A stretch of 61,017 nt of DNA from an uncultured delta proteobacterium (lineage in GTDB: Bacteria; Bdellovibrionota_C; UBA2361; OMII01), in NCBI GenBank assembly GCA_903904735.1, contig CAIVDM010000116.1, positions 1 to 61,017 on the forward strand, read 5' to 3'. Below, one piece after another: positions 16,269 through 25,142 of the stretch (positions are counted from its first letter, which is position 1; each line of letters begins with the position of its first letter). The notes beneath the pieces are model-generated. The model searched no databases, was not told where the DNA came from, and saw only the letters and a program-made list of their open reading frames with translations. The position numbers were made by a program, and so were the translations under genes.

Positions 16269-17033
16269 TCAGTCGACAGCCTGCCCAGTGCTCCGCTCTC
16301 GTTTGAGCCATAACAGGAACTCTCTATTTCCCTCGGCGCCAAGGATCGGGGAAACCTCTACCCCCATCTCGCGCAGCCCAAGGGTTTCGGCACAGGCAGC
16401 GACCTCCATCACCACGCGATCGTGGACCGCGGGATCGGTAATTATTCCCCTAGACCCCACCTCTGACCGCTCGGCCTCAAATTGAGGCTTCACGAGCGCC
16501 ACGACATGCGCTTCCAAAGCGAGCCAGCGCGCCACAGCGGGTAGTATCTTGGTGAGGGATATAAAGGAAACATCTATTGAAACCACCGAGACTGGCTCTC
16601 CAAGAGAATCCACATGCCGCGCGTTAGTGCGTTCCATCACGACAACTCGAGGGTCAGAGCGAATTTTCCAATCCAGATCGCCATAGCCAACATCGATGGC
16701 GTATACCTTCTTCGCGGCGGCGCGCAGCAACACCTCCGTGAATCCACCCGTACAGGCGCCGACATCAGCGCACACCGCTCCAGCGACGGGGATGGGGAAC
16801 GCGTTGAGGGCGGCTTCGAGTTTGTAAGCGCCCCTACCAACGAACTCACGTGACTGCGCCGCTTCAACCACGGCGTCATCAGCGACTAGCATACCCGCTT
16901 TATCACCGCGATCACCGTTCACGCGGACCAAACCAGCCAGAATCCACTTTCCAGCGGTCTCTCGATCAGGGGCGGTGCCATCATCGACTAATCGTTGAAT
17001 CAGCGGGCGTTTGGTTACTTTTCTCGGAGTCAT
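16269..17033 (-). CDS. tlyA: TlyA family 2'-O-methyltransferase
   Basis: 254 aa. An N-terminal S4 RNA-binding domain (about 8-65) precedes an FtsJ-like methyltransferase domain with SAM motif DVGACTGGFTEVLL. Catalytic-tetrad residues are visible in GRGAYKLE, DVSFISL, VKPQFE and the C-terminal EGNREFL. The family methylates 16S and 23S rRNA (2'-O-methylcytidine) and is often labelled haemolysin TlyA. It starts 15 bp after the GYF-AIM24 gene, so the two are probably cotranscribed. Confidence 0.93.
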   Translation of the reverse strand: MTPRKVTKRPLIQRLVDDGTAPDRETAGKWILAGLVRVNGDRGDKAGMLVADDAVVEAAQSREFVGRGAYKLEAALNAFPIPVAGAVCADVGACTGGFTEVLLRAAAKKVYAIDVGYGDLDWKIRSDPRVVVMERTNARHVDSLGEPVSVVSIDVSFISLTKILPAVARWLALEAHVVALVKPQFEAERSEVGSRGIITDPAVHDRVVMEVAACAETLGLREMGVEVSPILGAEGNREFLLWLKRERSTGQAVD

Positions 17034-17048
17034 ACGACGCGCAGCTCT

Positions 17049-18026
17049 CTAATCTCCCTGGAGCAGTGTCCCCAGTTTTCCGAGAACTGAACCCTCCTCT
17101 CTCCCTCCTGGAGCGGCCGCGGCCATTCGACCAGCCAGTCGCGAGAATGGTAGTGATTGGAGCCACACAGTGCCCGGACCTCGCAAGCGAGCGAAGAAGA
17201 GTCCCTCGCCGGCGAACAGCGCTGTCTTAATGCCGCCAACTTGCTCAATCGAAAAATCAACACTCTGCTCAAAGCCGACTACGCAGCCAGTATCCACATG
17301 CAACTCGTCGCCCGCCGCGAGCTGTCGTTCGACGACCGTTCCACCCGCGTGCATAAAGACCAATCCGTCCCCTTCTAGCCTCTGCATAATGAATCCCTCG
17401 CCACCAAACAGCCCGGTGAGGATCTTCTTCTGCAAAAACATACCAACCGAAACGCCACGAGCCGCGCAGAGAAAACTATCTCTTTGGCAGATTAAAGTGC
17501 CGCCCATATGCGCGAGCGACACTGGGATGATGTTTCCAGGATAGGGGGCTCCAAAAGCGATATGCGCTTTTCCACTCCCTTGATGAGTAAATACCGTGAG
17601 GAATAGTCCCTCTCCCGCCAAGAGACGTTTACCCGCGCCAACGAGCTTCTCCATCAACGAGACATCGCTTTTGCGACCATCGCCAAAAATACTCTGCATC
17701 GTGATGCTAGGAGCCTTGTACATCATAGCGCCGGCTTCGGCGATCACGGACTCGCCCGGATCCAACTCAATCTCCACGAACTGCATCTCAGCGCCACAAA
17801 TCTTGAAATCGATGACATCTGCGACAAGCTTCGATACAGGCGGTGGAATCCTACCTGGAGCCACGCTAACTGATTTAAACTCGGCGATTTCCGCGATAGG
17901 GAGCCAATTTTGATAACCTTCTCTCCAGGCATGGCCACTCATGTTTTCTCGAGCGCGTGCCGCGGCGGCGTCTAGATCAAACGGTCCGATCTGCTGTCCA
18001 TTGTAACTGAGGTACCAAACGCTCAT
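17049..18026 (-). CDS. GYF_2 domain-AIM24 family protein
   Basis: 325 aa. Residues 1-52 form a GYF_2-type domain (WYLSYNGQQIGPFDLDAA, GYQNWLPI). From about residue 72 it matches the AIM24/TIGR00266 family of double-psi-like beta barrels (VEIELDPGESVIAEAGAMMY, GAPYPGNIIPV, GLFGGEGFIMQRLEGDGLVFMHAGGTV, GEGLFFARLRGPGTVWLQSLP). Its function is unknown; bacterial members are soluble, Gly-rich and repeat-like. The GYF module suggests a proline-rich partner. Upstream member of a likely operon with tlyA. Confidence 0.88.
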   Translation of the reverse strand: MSVWYLSYNGQQIGPFDLDAAAARARENMSGHAWREGYQNWLPIAEIAEFKSVSVAPGRIPPPVSKLVADVIDFKICGAEMQFVEIELDPGESVIAEAGAMMYKAPSITMQSIFGDGRKSDVSLMEKLVGAGKRLLAGEGLFLTVFTHQGSGKAHIAFGAPYPGNIIPVSLAHMGGTLICQRDSFLCAARGVSVGMFLQKKILTGLFGGEGFIMQRLEGDGLVFMHAGGTVVERQLAAGDELHVDTGCVVGFEQSVDFSIEQVGGIKTALFAGEGLFFARLRGPGTVWLQSLPFSRLAGRMAAAAPGGREEGSVLGKLGTLLQGD

Positions 18027-18390
18027 AACACTAACTCCTGATTTTCCGCTCTATCCACTCATCGAGGACCGAACGGCCCACCTAGACAGAATAGCGGGAA
18101 AGCCCTCTCGCCGCACCTGCAATGATCTGTTCGTTTAAGTCCGACTCTGGCGTCGCAACCACTTGAAGTATTAAAAGCACCGGCGGTTCTCTCCGCCTCA
18201 GGTGTATCCTTCGGACTCAAACTGTCCAAAGCGCGATCATCATGACGTGGCGAGGTCGCGACTTCCCTCCAAGAACACCGAGACGCCGTCCGCTCTCTTT
18301 AAAAAAAGCCTGTACACATTGAATGTCATGGCTTACGGTCGCCTTAACAAAGCGTGAGTTCATAGAACCTGAACGAGGAGCGCGTCAAGC
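18027..18390. other. Intergenic region, 364 bp
   Basis: Lies between the divergent AIM24 gene and a small candidate gene. It must hold promoters for both. A short GGCGG/CCGCC stem lies near 18182-18200. No RNA gene or convincing promoter pair was recognised. Confidence 0.4.
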
Positions 18391-18642
18391 ATGGGACACA
18401 ACGAAATTGTTTCTTCACGAAATCAAATAAAGTCGTTGTCTGAGCGGCGAGCGCGGGTTTTGAAAATAGCCGACTCGTGCTTCGAGATGTTCACAATTCG
18501 TGAACTACTGCACCAGCGTTCAATACGCGATGAGGTCCTATCCTCATTCTTGGACTCGGACGAATCGGAGGTTATCGAAGCCCTCTCGCTAGCGCTCTCG
18601 TGGCGGCGGATGTTAGCCGAGTCGATCAGCTTCCCTCACTAA
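18391..18642 (+). CDS. Small hypothetical protein
   Basis: 83 aa, predicted mostly helical (IKSLSERRARVLKIADSCFEMF, SEVIEALSLALSWRRMLAESI). No family recognised. GAGGAG ends 10 nt before the ATG. Residue composition (acidic and basic mixed, Leu-rich) looks like real coding sequence rather than a chance frame. It lies ahead of the HDOD gene with a 200-bp gap. Confidence 0.45.
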   Translation: MGHNEIVSSRNQIKSLSERRARVLKIADSCFEMFTIRELLHQRSIRDEVLSSFLDSDESEVIEALSLALSWRRMLAESISFPH

Positions 18643-18845
18643 CCGCCCCTCTCAATAACGTTTTTTCCTCATTAATTTTCCTCTTTCGCGCCTGGGTCAC
18701 TCCCAAAATTCACTAGTTGAATATCTTGGATTAGCCGCTCTCTCTTGAGCATTCAAAGGGTTACGCCTTGAAAGCCCACAACTTACGACCGCCTCAACGT
18801 TAAGGTTAATGCGCCAAGCACCGATGAATACATAGAGGGATATGT

Positions 18846-20360
18846 GTGTTCCCAGACCGGTCAGAACCATCTGAGATAGTGATGAAGCAGGGCAAAACCA
18901 CCAACGAACACTCAGAACGTCGCCTCGACAAAGCCTCGAAGCACGTCACGAGCCTATGGTTTCCCGTCAATCCAGACACCCTTGCCGCGATACGGGAGCA
19001 CTTCGCCACGGGCACCTTCACCCGAGATCCCGAGCGACTCTTTGATATGCTTAAGACTGACTTCGCTCTCTTCACGTTTCTCGTGAAGGAGCTAGTTCCG
19101 GTCGCGATCGAGCATAAGATGTCAAACGAGGTAGTGAATAATCCAATGGAGCTCCTACGATGGGCAGGCATCGAAAAAATAAAGGCGATTCTCTCTGATG
19201 ATAATCTACTCCCTTCAAACCACTTATTTCAGCACCTCGAGCCCTTTCAGGCCGAACGTCTTCGCGAGACCGCCATTATCGCGTCGACAGCGGAAGTGCT
19301 CAGTGAAAAACACAATCTCGATCCAGAGACTGGGTTCTGCCGAGGGGTAGTTCGTGAAATCGGTCTTAACTTGATCGCGTGGAACTACCCAACGCTGTAC
19401 GCGCGAGTCTTGAAAACTCTGACACCCTCAAAATCGCTCGATGAGGAACTCACAACCGAGCTTGGATTCTCTCCCTCGCTTCTAGCTATGCGGGTCCTGC
19501 GGCCGCGATCAAGCGATATATCCAGTGACATGGACACTATGAAACAAACGTGGGCGACATACGACAGACTGTGTGAGGTAGGCGAGGCTCTCGCTCGCGC
19601 GGAAAATCCAAATACCTACCCCTCGGCGGAAAATGATTGGAAGCTCGCCAGCGAGTACCTTGAGAAAACCGTCGGGTCTCAGGCCGTTGATCTGATCAAG
19701 AATCGCGCCATGGAACACTCCCGCGAATATCAACGAACCTTGGCTAATTCATTCCACTCTCTCGCCGAGTTCAGCCCAGGAAAGAGGGTAAAACACTTTA
19801 AAAAGCAGGAGCACGCACGTAATAATAGATATTTGTCGCAATGCCCACCGGAGATTCAGAAGGCGTTACGAAATATGTACGCGGAGATTAACGGCGAGAA
19901 CTCGCCACGAGCGGCGCTGGAGCTTCTCTTTCAATCAATCATACCTCAAGCCGGATTCACTGGAGGATGCGTATTCGTGGTGGACCCCTCGTCGTTCGCC
20001 CTGACGCCTCGTTCTAAGTTCGGAAAGATCCGCTTGCGCGCGATCGAGCAGGTCGCGCTCCGTCACAGTCTTCAGAACGAAGGTGAGGAGGATCGACTCG
20101 GGGTGTTGGTATCTAAGCCCTCCGTAGAGAGCGACTCCGCGGCGACCGCGCTGTCATGCGCGCACCCGGTCATCGAACGACACGAGGAGATAGAGGAGAA
20201 CTCATTCACGGGAATGTATGGATCGTTGGGGGATAGTCGTAAGATCGGCGTCCTCTATCTGGAAGCTCCAGCCGGCACCACGATCGACGCGGATACAAAA
20301 TCAGTGGGAACGTTTAAGGCGGTGAGACAAGCCTTAAGCGACGCTTTGCGTCTAGACTAA
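18846..20360 (+). CDS. HDOD-like protein with C-terminal GAF-like domain
   Basis: 504 aa. Residues about 35-260 resemble HDOD: a LFDMLKTDFALFTFLVKEL helix, RLRETAIIASTAEVLSEKHNLDPETGFCRGVVREIGLNLI and NYPTLYARVL. The pattern matches, but the HD-type histidine/aspartate are replaced by Arg-Glu (VREIG), as is common in HDOD. Residues about 340-500 look like a GAF-like sensor domain (GGCVFVVDPSSFALTPRSKFG ... IGVLYLEAP). HDOD proteins act in signalling and cell-cycle or motility control; the ligand here is unknown. GTG start is supported by AGAGGGA 5 nt upstream; an ATG at 18882 is the alternative. Monocistronic. Confidence 0.7.
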   Translation: MFPDRSEPSEIVMKQGKTTNEHSERRLDKASKHVTSLWFPVNPDTLAAIREHFATGTFTRDPERLFDMLKTDFALFTFLVKELVPVAIEHKMSNEVVNNPMELLRWAGIEKIKAILSDDNLLPSNHLFQHLEPFQAERLRETAIIASTAEVLSEKHNLDPETGFCRGVVREIGLNLIAWNYPTLYARVLKTLTPSKSLDEELTTELGFSPSLLAMRVLRPRSSDISSDMDTMKQTWATYDRLCEVGEALARAENPNTYPSAENDWKLASEYLEKTVGSQAVDLIKNRAMEHSREYQRTLANSFHSLAEFSPGKRVKHFKKQEHARNNRYLSQCPPEIQKALRNMYAEINGENSPRAALELLFQSIIPQAGFTGGCVFVVDPSSFALTPRSKFGKIRLRAIEQVALRHSLQNEGEEDRLGVLVSKPSVESDSAATALSCAHPVIERHEEIEENSFTGMYGSLGDSRKIGVLYLEAPAGTTIDADTKSVGTFKAVRQALSDALRLD

Positions 20361-20378
20361 CCTTCACCGCCTTTTTTT
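20316..20378 (+). terminator. Long-loop terminator after the HDOD gene
   Basis: AAGGCGGTGA (20316-20325, inside the coding region) pairs with TCACCGCCTT, directly followed by seven T. The loop is long (about 38 nt), so folding is less certain. Confidence 0.5.
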
Positions 20379-20420
20379 GTACGGGGCAATGTAACGGACG
20401 GCATGCCGCCCGTAGCTGGT

Positions 20421-20768
20421 TTAGCGCCCGCCGCGGAAACCACCTCCGCCACCACCGTGACGACGTCCTCCGCCTCCGCCACCACCGCGGAAGCCACCAC
20501 CACCGCCTTCTCGTGGCGGACGCTCACGGGCGATATCAACTACAATTGTGCGACCTTCGATCTCTGAGCCGTTGAAGCGCTCCACCGCGGCTTCCGCCTC
20601 TTCCGGCGTCGACATCTCGACGAAACCAAACCCTCTCTTACGTCCTGTCGCGGGATCCAAAACCACTCGCGCAGACGTTACGTTACCAGCTTGCGAAAAC
20701 AAGTTGGACAACTCCGCGTCTCCGAGCGAGAACGGCAAGTTTCCGACATACAATTTGTTATTTGACAT
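20421..20768 (-). CDS. RRM-domain glycine-rich RNA-binding protein
   Basis: 115 aa. One RNA recognition motif (residues 4-80) with RNP2 KLYVGNLPF and RNP1 RKRGFGFVEM is followed by an RG/G-rich tail. Such proteins in bacteria bind RNA and are often cold-induced; that role is inferred from the family. The ATG at 20768 follows GGAGGA with ideal spacing; a longer frame to 20786 is not needed. A leader of roughly 130 nt separates it from a likely promoter. Confidence 0.93.
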   Translation of the reverse strand: MSNNKLYVGNLPFSLGDAELSNLFSQAGNVTSARVVLDPATGRKRGFGFVEMSTPEEAEAAVERFNGSEIEGRTIVVDIARERPPREGGGGGFRGGGGGGGRRHGGGGGGFRGGR

Positions 20769-20907
20769 GAGTCCTCCACGGCACAATCATTTCTGATAAG
20801 CCGCAGGAACTCAGTGACGATAGCGCTCACTGCTGCTCAACTCATCTCGACATTGAGCAATCAACAAACACCGGTAAGGGTCCCGGAGCGGTAACCAGAT
20901 CTATTAG

Positions 20908-20937
20908 AGGATATCAGCACGAAGTTACGACGGTCAA
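20908..20937 (-). promoter_or_regulatory. Putative promoter of the RRM gene
   Basis: TTGACC (20932-20937) and TATCCT (20908-20913), read on the minus strand, are 18 nt apart. Transcription would begin near 20900 and leave a leader of about 130 nt containing a CAGTGA/TCACTG stem. A long structured leader is typical of cold-shock mRNAs, but this link is inference. Confidence 0.4.
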
Positions 20938-21097
20938 CGAAACTTTTAGTGCCGCCTTAAGCTTGAAGACCGCCCCTCGATCCCTAAAACAACCTGAAAT
21001 CAATGGACTTTTTCGACATTCATGCGCGTCGCCGAAAGACACACCCACCGTTTTCGCGGCAGCCCCCATGGTCATTTGACCCATGAAACACTGGCCG
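20938..21097. other. Intergenic remainder upstream of the RRM gene
   Basis: No gene or repeat seen. It separates the RRM promoter from the 3' end of the glycosyltransferase gene. Confidence 0.4.
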
Positions 21098-22288
21098 TCA
21101 GGTGGCGTGTGTGGAACTAGCCGCTCTCTCGAAACCACCACTACGCAGGGAGCGATACATCCGCGCATAATTGGAGACCATCGACTCAAGAGAAAACACG
21201 TCACGCACTCGAGCCCGCGCTTTCTCACCTATCAATCGTCTTTCCGTCGGCGACAACTTCACATATCGTCGAAGCCCTTTGGCGAGGGCGGAGCTATTAC
21301 GAGGGGCCACCACCATACCAGTTTGATCAACTATCTCCGCGGAGCCTCCGACATCGGTCACCACGCATGGCAACGCGCACGCCATCGCCTCAGCGACCAC
21401 GTTAGGAAACCCCTCGGCAATCGACGATGAACAGTACATATCGAATCCTGGGAAAATTCGCTCAACATGGTCACGCTCCCCCAAGAGGGTCACGCGCTCG
21501 GCGATACCCGCGCGTGCAAGCAGGTCCAACACCTCCCTATTACTAGCGTCCATGCCTCGACCCACGCATACCAAGCGCACGTTCCGCACGCTCGCGGCGA
21601 CAAGAGCGAAGGCTTCCAACAAGTGCCGATGCCCCTTGGCGACATCGAAGCGTCCAATATTCCCAATAACGACTTCGTCGTCTTGGGCACCGAACAGCGC
21701 GCGCGCCTCCTCTCTCGCCACCTGACAGGGCGCGAATTTGCCCGTGTCAAATCCATTATGCATCACCTGTCCATGGTCGCAAGCATACCCGAAAGTCTCA
21801 TGCTGAGAGCGGGAGATTGCTGAGCAATAGACAATTGAATCAACATAACGAGAGAGAGTGGAGCTCATGCGTATTACCGCTCTCGTGGTGCGACTTCGCT
21901 GCCGATAATCATCCATTCCTCGGCGTATATTCCACGCGAGAGGGAGATGTAGCCTCCCGGCGGTCTTCGCTAGAAGGGTCATGACGTTGGCGTGATACAT
22001 CCATCCCTGAACTATATCTGGCTCTAAATCATTCATAACTCGCCGTAGCGACGAGATGGCGCTGGGGATGTCGCCGAGACTGGGTGATATCCCAAGCGAG
22101 AGCACCGGCACTTTGGCCGCCTCGAACTCCGAAACCAAAGGAGTCGCTGGTCCAAGATTCACGACAACTGATTGCAGCGAGTAATTTTGCAACCCACGCG
22201 TCAAACGCAAGAGTAAGCGTTGGGCGCCGTCGCCTGTTAGTCCTGTTATGCAGTGTAGAATTCTCATCACGGCGGTGGACGATATCAT
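21098..22288 (-). CDS. GT4-family glycosyltransferase
   Basis: 396 aa with two Rossmann domains (GT-B fold). The N-terminus has the GDGAQRLLLRL loop typical of GT4. The C-terminal domain has VIGNIGRFDVAKGHRHLLEAF and the EX7E motif (EGFPNVVAEAMA), ending in GGSAEIV for nucleotide-sugar binding. It transfers a sugar from a nucleotide donor, probably for a surface polysaccharide; the acceptor is unknown. GGAGG lies only 2 nt before the ATG at 22288, so the start could also be ATG 22267. No other polysaccharide genes are adjacent. Confidence 0.9.
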   Translation of the reverse strand: MISSTAVMRILHCITGLTGDGAQRLLLRLTRGLQNYSLQSVVVNLGPATPLVSEFEAAKVPVLSLGISPSLGDIPSAISSLRRVMNDLEPDIVQGWMYHANVMTLLAKTAGRLHLPLAWNIRRGMDDYRQRSRTTRAVIRMSSTLSRYVDSIVYCSAISRSQHETFGYACDHGQVMHNGFDTGKFAPCQVAREEARALFGAQDDEVVIGNIGRFDVAKGHRHLLEAFALVAASVRNVRLVCVGRGMDASNREVLDLLARAGIAERVTLLGERDHVERIFPGFDMYCSSSIAEGFPNVVAEAMACALPCVVTDVGGSAEIVDQTGMVVAPRNSSALAKGLRRYVKLSPTERRLIGEKARARVRDVFSLESMVSNYARMYRSLRSGGFERAASSTHAT

Positions 22289-22420
22289 CGCCTCCGATCT
22301 CTGCCCTATGAGCTCGGTTAGGCTCTCACGCCGCTATGGCCAGATCTTTCACGTCTGAGAATCAACGATCACAGAGAATCAGGCACTAAAGAGGAATCCC
22401 TCGCCTTTATATCCTACGAC

Positions 22421-22798
22421 TCACGTCGGCTCTTCTTCCTCGAGATCCCGCGCTACGCGTTGAGCGTCTCTCTCAATCTTACGCATCGCGTCTAAACAAT
22501 ACGCTGCTCGCGTCGCTCCGAGCCCTTCGGCCCCAAGGTCGTGCGTGACGAGACGTAACGCTTTTGTGAAAGCCTGGGCAAGCACAATCACTGAATCGAG
22601 TGCCACCTCTTGCTCGCCTAAATCATTAAGGACCTGCGCCGCCACGTGTTCCACCCGCGTCTCGTACGCCTCCCACTTTTGTACTCCCTGCGCCTCGCGC
22701 TCAGCCGGAGTTCGCTGCATCGCGCGCGCCACCTGATTATCAATCGCCTTCATCGCCTGCAGAAGACCTTCCTCAAGCTTTCCCCGCTGCTCGGACAT
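22421..22798 (-). CDS. Hypothetical helical protein
   Basis: About 125 aa, soluble and predicted nearly all helical, with an acidic end (DLEEEEPT). No family recognised. GGGGA lies 5 nt before the ATG at 22798, favouring this over an upstream ATG at 22810. It may be cotranscribed with the glycosyltransferase 132 bp downstream. Confidence 0.6.
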   Translation of the reverse strand: MSEQRGKLEEGLLQAMKAIDNQVARAMQRTPAEREAQGVQKWEAYETRVEHVAAQVLNDLGEQEVALDSVIVLAQAFTKALRLVTHDLGAEGLGATRAAYCLDAMRKIERDAQRVARDLEEEEPT

Positions 22799-23078
22799 GG
22801 ACATCCCCATTAACTATAATTCTCTCGAGTACCGTGAACTCGCCACGATCAACTATTAGTAGGATATCTGGCGTCGAAAAAAAAGACTAGCCGAATCACC
22901 ACAATGAATCTCCTTGAACGGTCGAGAACCTCGAAACCGTGAAGACATTTTCGAACGCGGGCGATCAGCGCCTCGAATCCACACAACCACTTAGTGCCCC
23001 AGAACTACCCGATTTCCCCCGTCCCGGGACCTCCGGTACAGGGGCCTCGAGGGAAAGCCCCTCGACGAACTGGCATAA

Positions 23079-24722
23079 TCAACGCCTCGAAGACACCCGA
23101 GAACGAGAGCGGCTACGATTGCGGCCCTGGGTCGAGCCCCCCACCCAAATCACATTAGAGAATATCTCGCCCCCTTCGGTCTCGGCGTAGACGTAGACCT
23201 GCCTGCTGCCTGGGAGCTGAAACTTGGTCAGGAAGTCGAATCTCCCATCGGCGTCGGTGACCGCTTTGCCCACGAGCTCTCCGGCGGCCAGAAGCCTGAC
23301 TCCGGTACTGGCGACGGGATTGCCGAACGCGGACACGATCCGCCCAGAGAATCGAACCAAGGGATCCCGAGAGCCTCCAGCTCGCGACTTTTTAATCTTT
23401 ATCGTCGCCCCAGAGATGCCTGGATCCTGTGGGGTAGGATTATTCGTGGGAGGCGAGCCATCTGGACGTGGCGCGACCTGCTCAACGGAGATACAGGTCC
23501 CATACTTCGTGAGATGGGTGTTGATCTCACCTAAGGAGAAGTCCGAGAAGCGCTCCGCTGGGGGAATCATGATACTTGGATACATCATTCCACCGCGATC
23601 CGATGAATCGTGGTTCGCCCCGAAGTTGTGCCCCAGCTCGTGCGCGAATATCCCGGGATTGGCGGCGTCAAGATATCCTTGGGTAATTCCATACGAAAGC
23701 GTTGGCACCGCGCACACCACGCCGATATACGCTATCCCGATCACGGAGCCGTCGATATCCTTGCCCGTGAACAGATGCTTTAAATCGACATCGTCGTGAA
23801 AGCTAGCGGGATTCGTCGAAAGGTTGTTGGCGTTCTCTGGGTTTCGCGTGAACGCTGAAAGTAAGGCCCCGGGCTCACTACTCGTATAGGGGGACGCGTC
23901 GGCGTAGACGTGCTGACGAACTATTCTGAATCGGAGACCGAGCTGTCGGTTGTACACGGCCTCGGCGGTGTTGATGATGCTCGCGATAACGGCATTGCTC
24001 TGGTCGCCGTACTTGCGAAACCATTCAGGATCCGCGTCGGTGCTGATCGTGATGACCCGTGAAGCCACCGTCTCATCAACGGTTCCCATCGGCGGAATGA
24101 TGGGGCTAGCGTCACTTTCGGACTCAGCCCGTGCCACAACGCTCTCGGACGCTTGAGCCGCCCCCACAGCCGCTCCGCACGCCCCTCGCTTAGCGGCCGA
24201 GCGCGGGATGCTCGCCACTTTCGCTGACACGACGATTGAGCCGTCGAGTTTCATTTTAATGGTGTAGATCCGCTGCCGTGATTTACGGGAACCAGTGACT
24301 CGACCGGGAAACGTGACCTTTAGCTCGTCGCCGATAATCGACGCGGCCGAGGGCAGTATGCGCCGACCTGATCGCTTCCAACTCCCTCCGACAGCTAGAC
24401 TCCCCTGCAATAAGACCGGAGATACTCGGTCAGCTACCTCAACTCCACCTCGCTTAATACTAGCTTGCCAGAGTTTATTCCTACGAACGGCGAACCGAGC
24501 GTCCATAAATCCGACCGTGCGGATTCTTCCATGCACCCGTACGCGCGGTATTCTCTCCACGATCTGCTTAGAGCTGGTAGGGCCTACTACCTCATTAACA
24601 CGCTCAAGGGATATCTCAGCCCGATACGGCGAAGGCGTAGCCGCCCACACATAAGAAGGAACCCACCACGGGAGGCATGCGAAGAACGCGAAGTACCACC
24701 GGACCAGCAGACGACCTGTCAT
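23079..24722 (-). CDS. Secreted reprolysin-like zinc metalloprotease
   Basis: 547 aa. Signal peptide about 1-27 (YFAFFACLPWWVPSYVWA). A propeptide-like region precedes the metzincin domain, with zinc motif HELGHNFGANHD followed by the Met-turn region GGMMYPSIM. Three zinc histidines and the catalytic Glu are intact. Near the C-terminus (about 450-530) is a carboxypeptidase-regulatory-like beta domain (GRIVSAFGNPVASTGVRLLAAGE, TDADGRFDF) and then a basic tail. Likely role is extracellular protein degradation; the substrate is unknown. It is single and faces mltA across a 400-bp gap. Confidence 0.88.
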   Translation of the reverse strand: MTGRLLVRWYFAFFACLPWWVPSYVWAATPSPYRAEISLERVNEVVGPTSSKQIVERIPRVRVHGRIRTVGFMDARFAVRRNKLWQASIKRGGVEVADRVSPVLLQGSLAVGGSWKRSGRRILPSAASIIGDELKVTFPGRVTGSRKSRQRIYTIKMKLDGSIVVSAKVASIPRSAAKRGACGAAVGAAQASESVVARAESESDASPIIPPMGTVDETVASRVITISTDADPEWFRKYGDQSNAVIASIINTAEAVYNRQLGLRFRIVRQHVYADASPYTSSEPGALLSAFTRNPENANNLSTNPASFHDDVDLKHLFTGKDIDGSVIGIAYIGVVCAVPTLSYGITQGYLDAANPGIFAHELGHNFGANHDSSDRGGMMYPSIMIPPAERFSDFSLGEINTHLTKYGTCISVEQVAPRPDGSPPTNNPTPQDPGISGATIKIKKSRAGGSRDPLVRFSGRIVSAFGNPVASTGVRLLAAGELVGKAVTDADGRFDFLTKFQLPGSRQVYVYAETEGGEIFSNVIWVGGSTQGRNRSRSRSRVSSRR

Positions 24723-25142
24723 ACAGCCCCATCAAAAACATGAAAGCCGAAAGAGCTTTCAAAACCGACAACGTAAAGCGTTCTCTCTTACGATGCCCAA
24801 GCCGCCGTTAGGTCGCAGGTTTTCGTGAAATTGTTACAAAGGAATCTGAGCATGATTCAGAGCGATACGGTGACTCACGCAGCAGAACGAGATTTCGCGC
24901 TTCGCGCAAAGATAAGTTGGCTACGGTTTAGCGTCATGCTTTTGACACGCAATAAGGCACATTCGGGAAGCGCGCGACTATTTTCAAGTTTATCAAGTCT
25001 TTGTGACAACCAGCCCCTTGTGTCGCCTCCATGCGATGCGTACAACCTGTACAGAGAGAGATCTTCGTCATGCCTGCGCTCTATCACACTCAGCGAGGCC
25101 GCGTGACAACTCGTGCCAGGTAACAAGAAAAGGAGATTTCAG
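24723..25142. other. Intergenic region with a possible small frame
   Basis: It holds a GAAAGC/GCTTTC stem near 24745-24763 and an 85-codon frame from an ATG at 24851 (AAGGA 8 nt upstream) to 25106. That frame has no recognised domain and is Ser/Leu/Arg-rich, so I do not call it a gene. Promoters of the divergent protease and mltA genes must be here. Confidence 0.3.
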
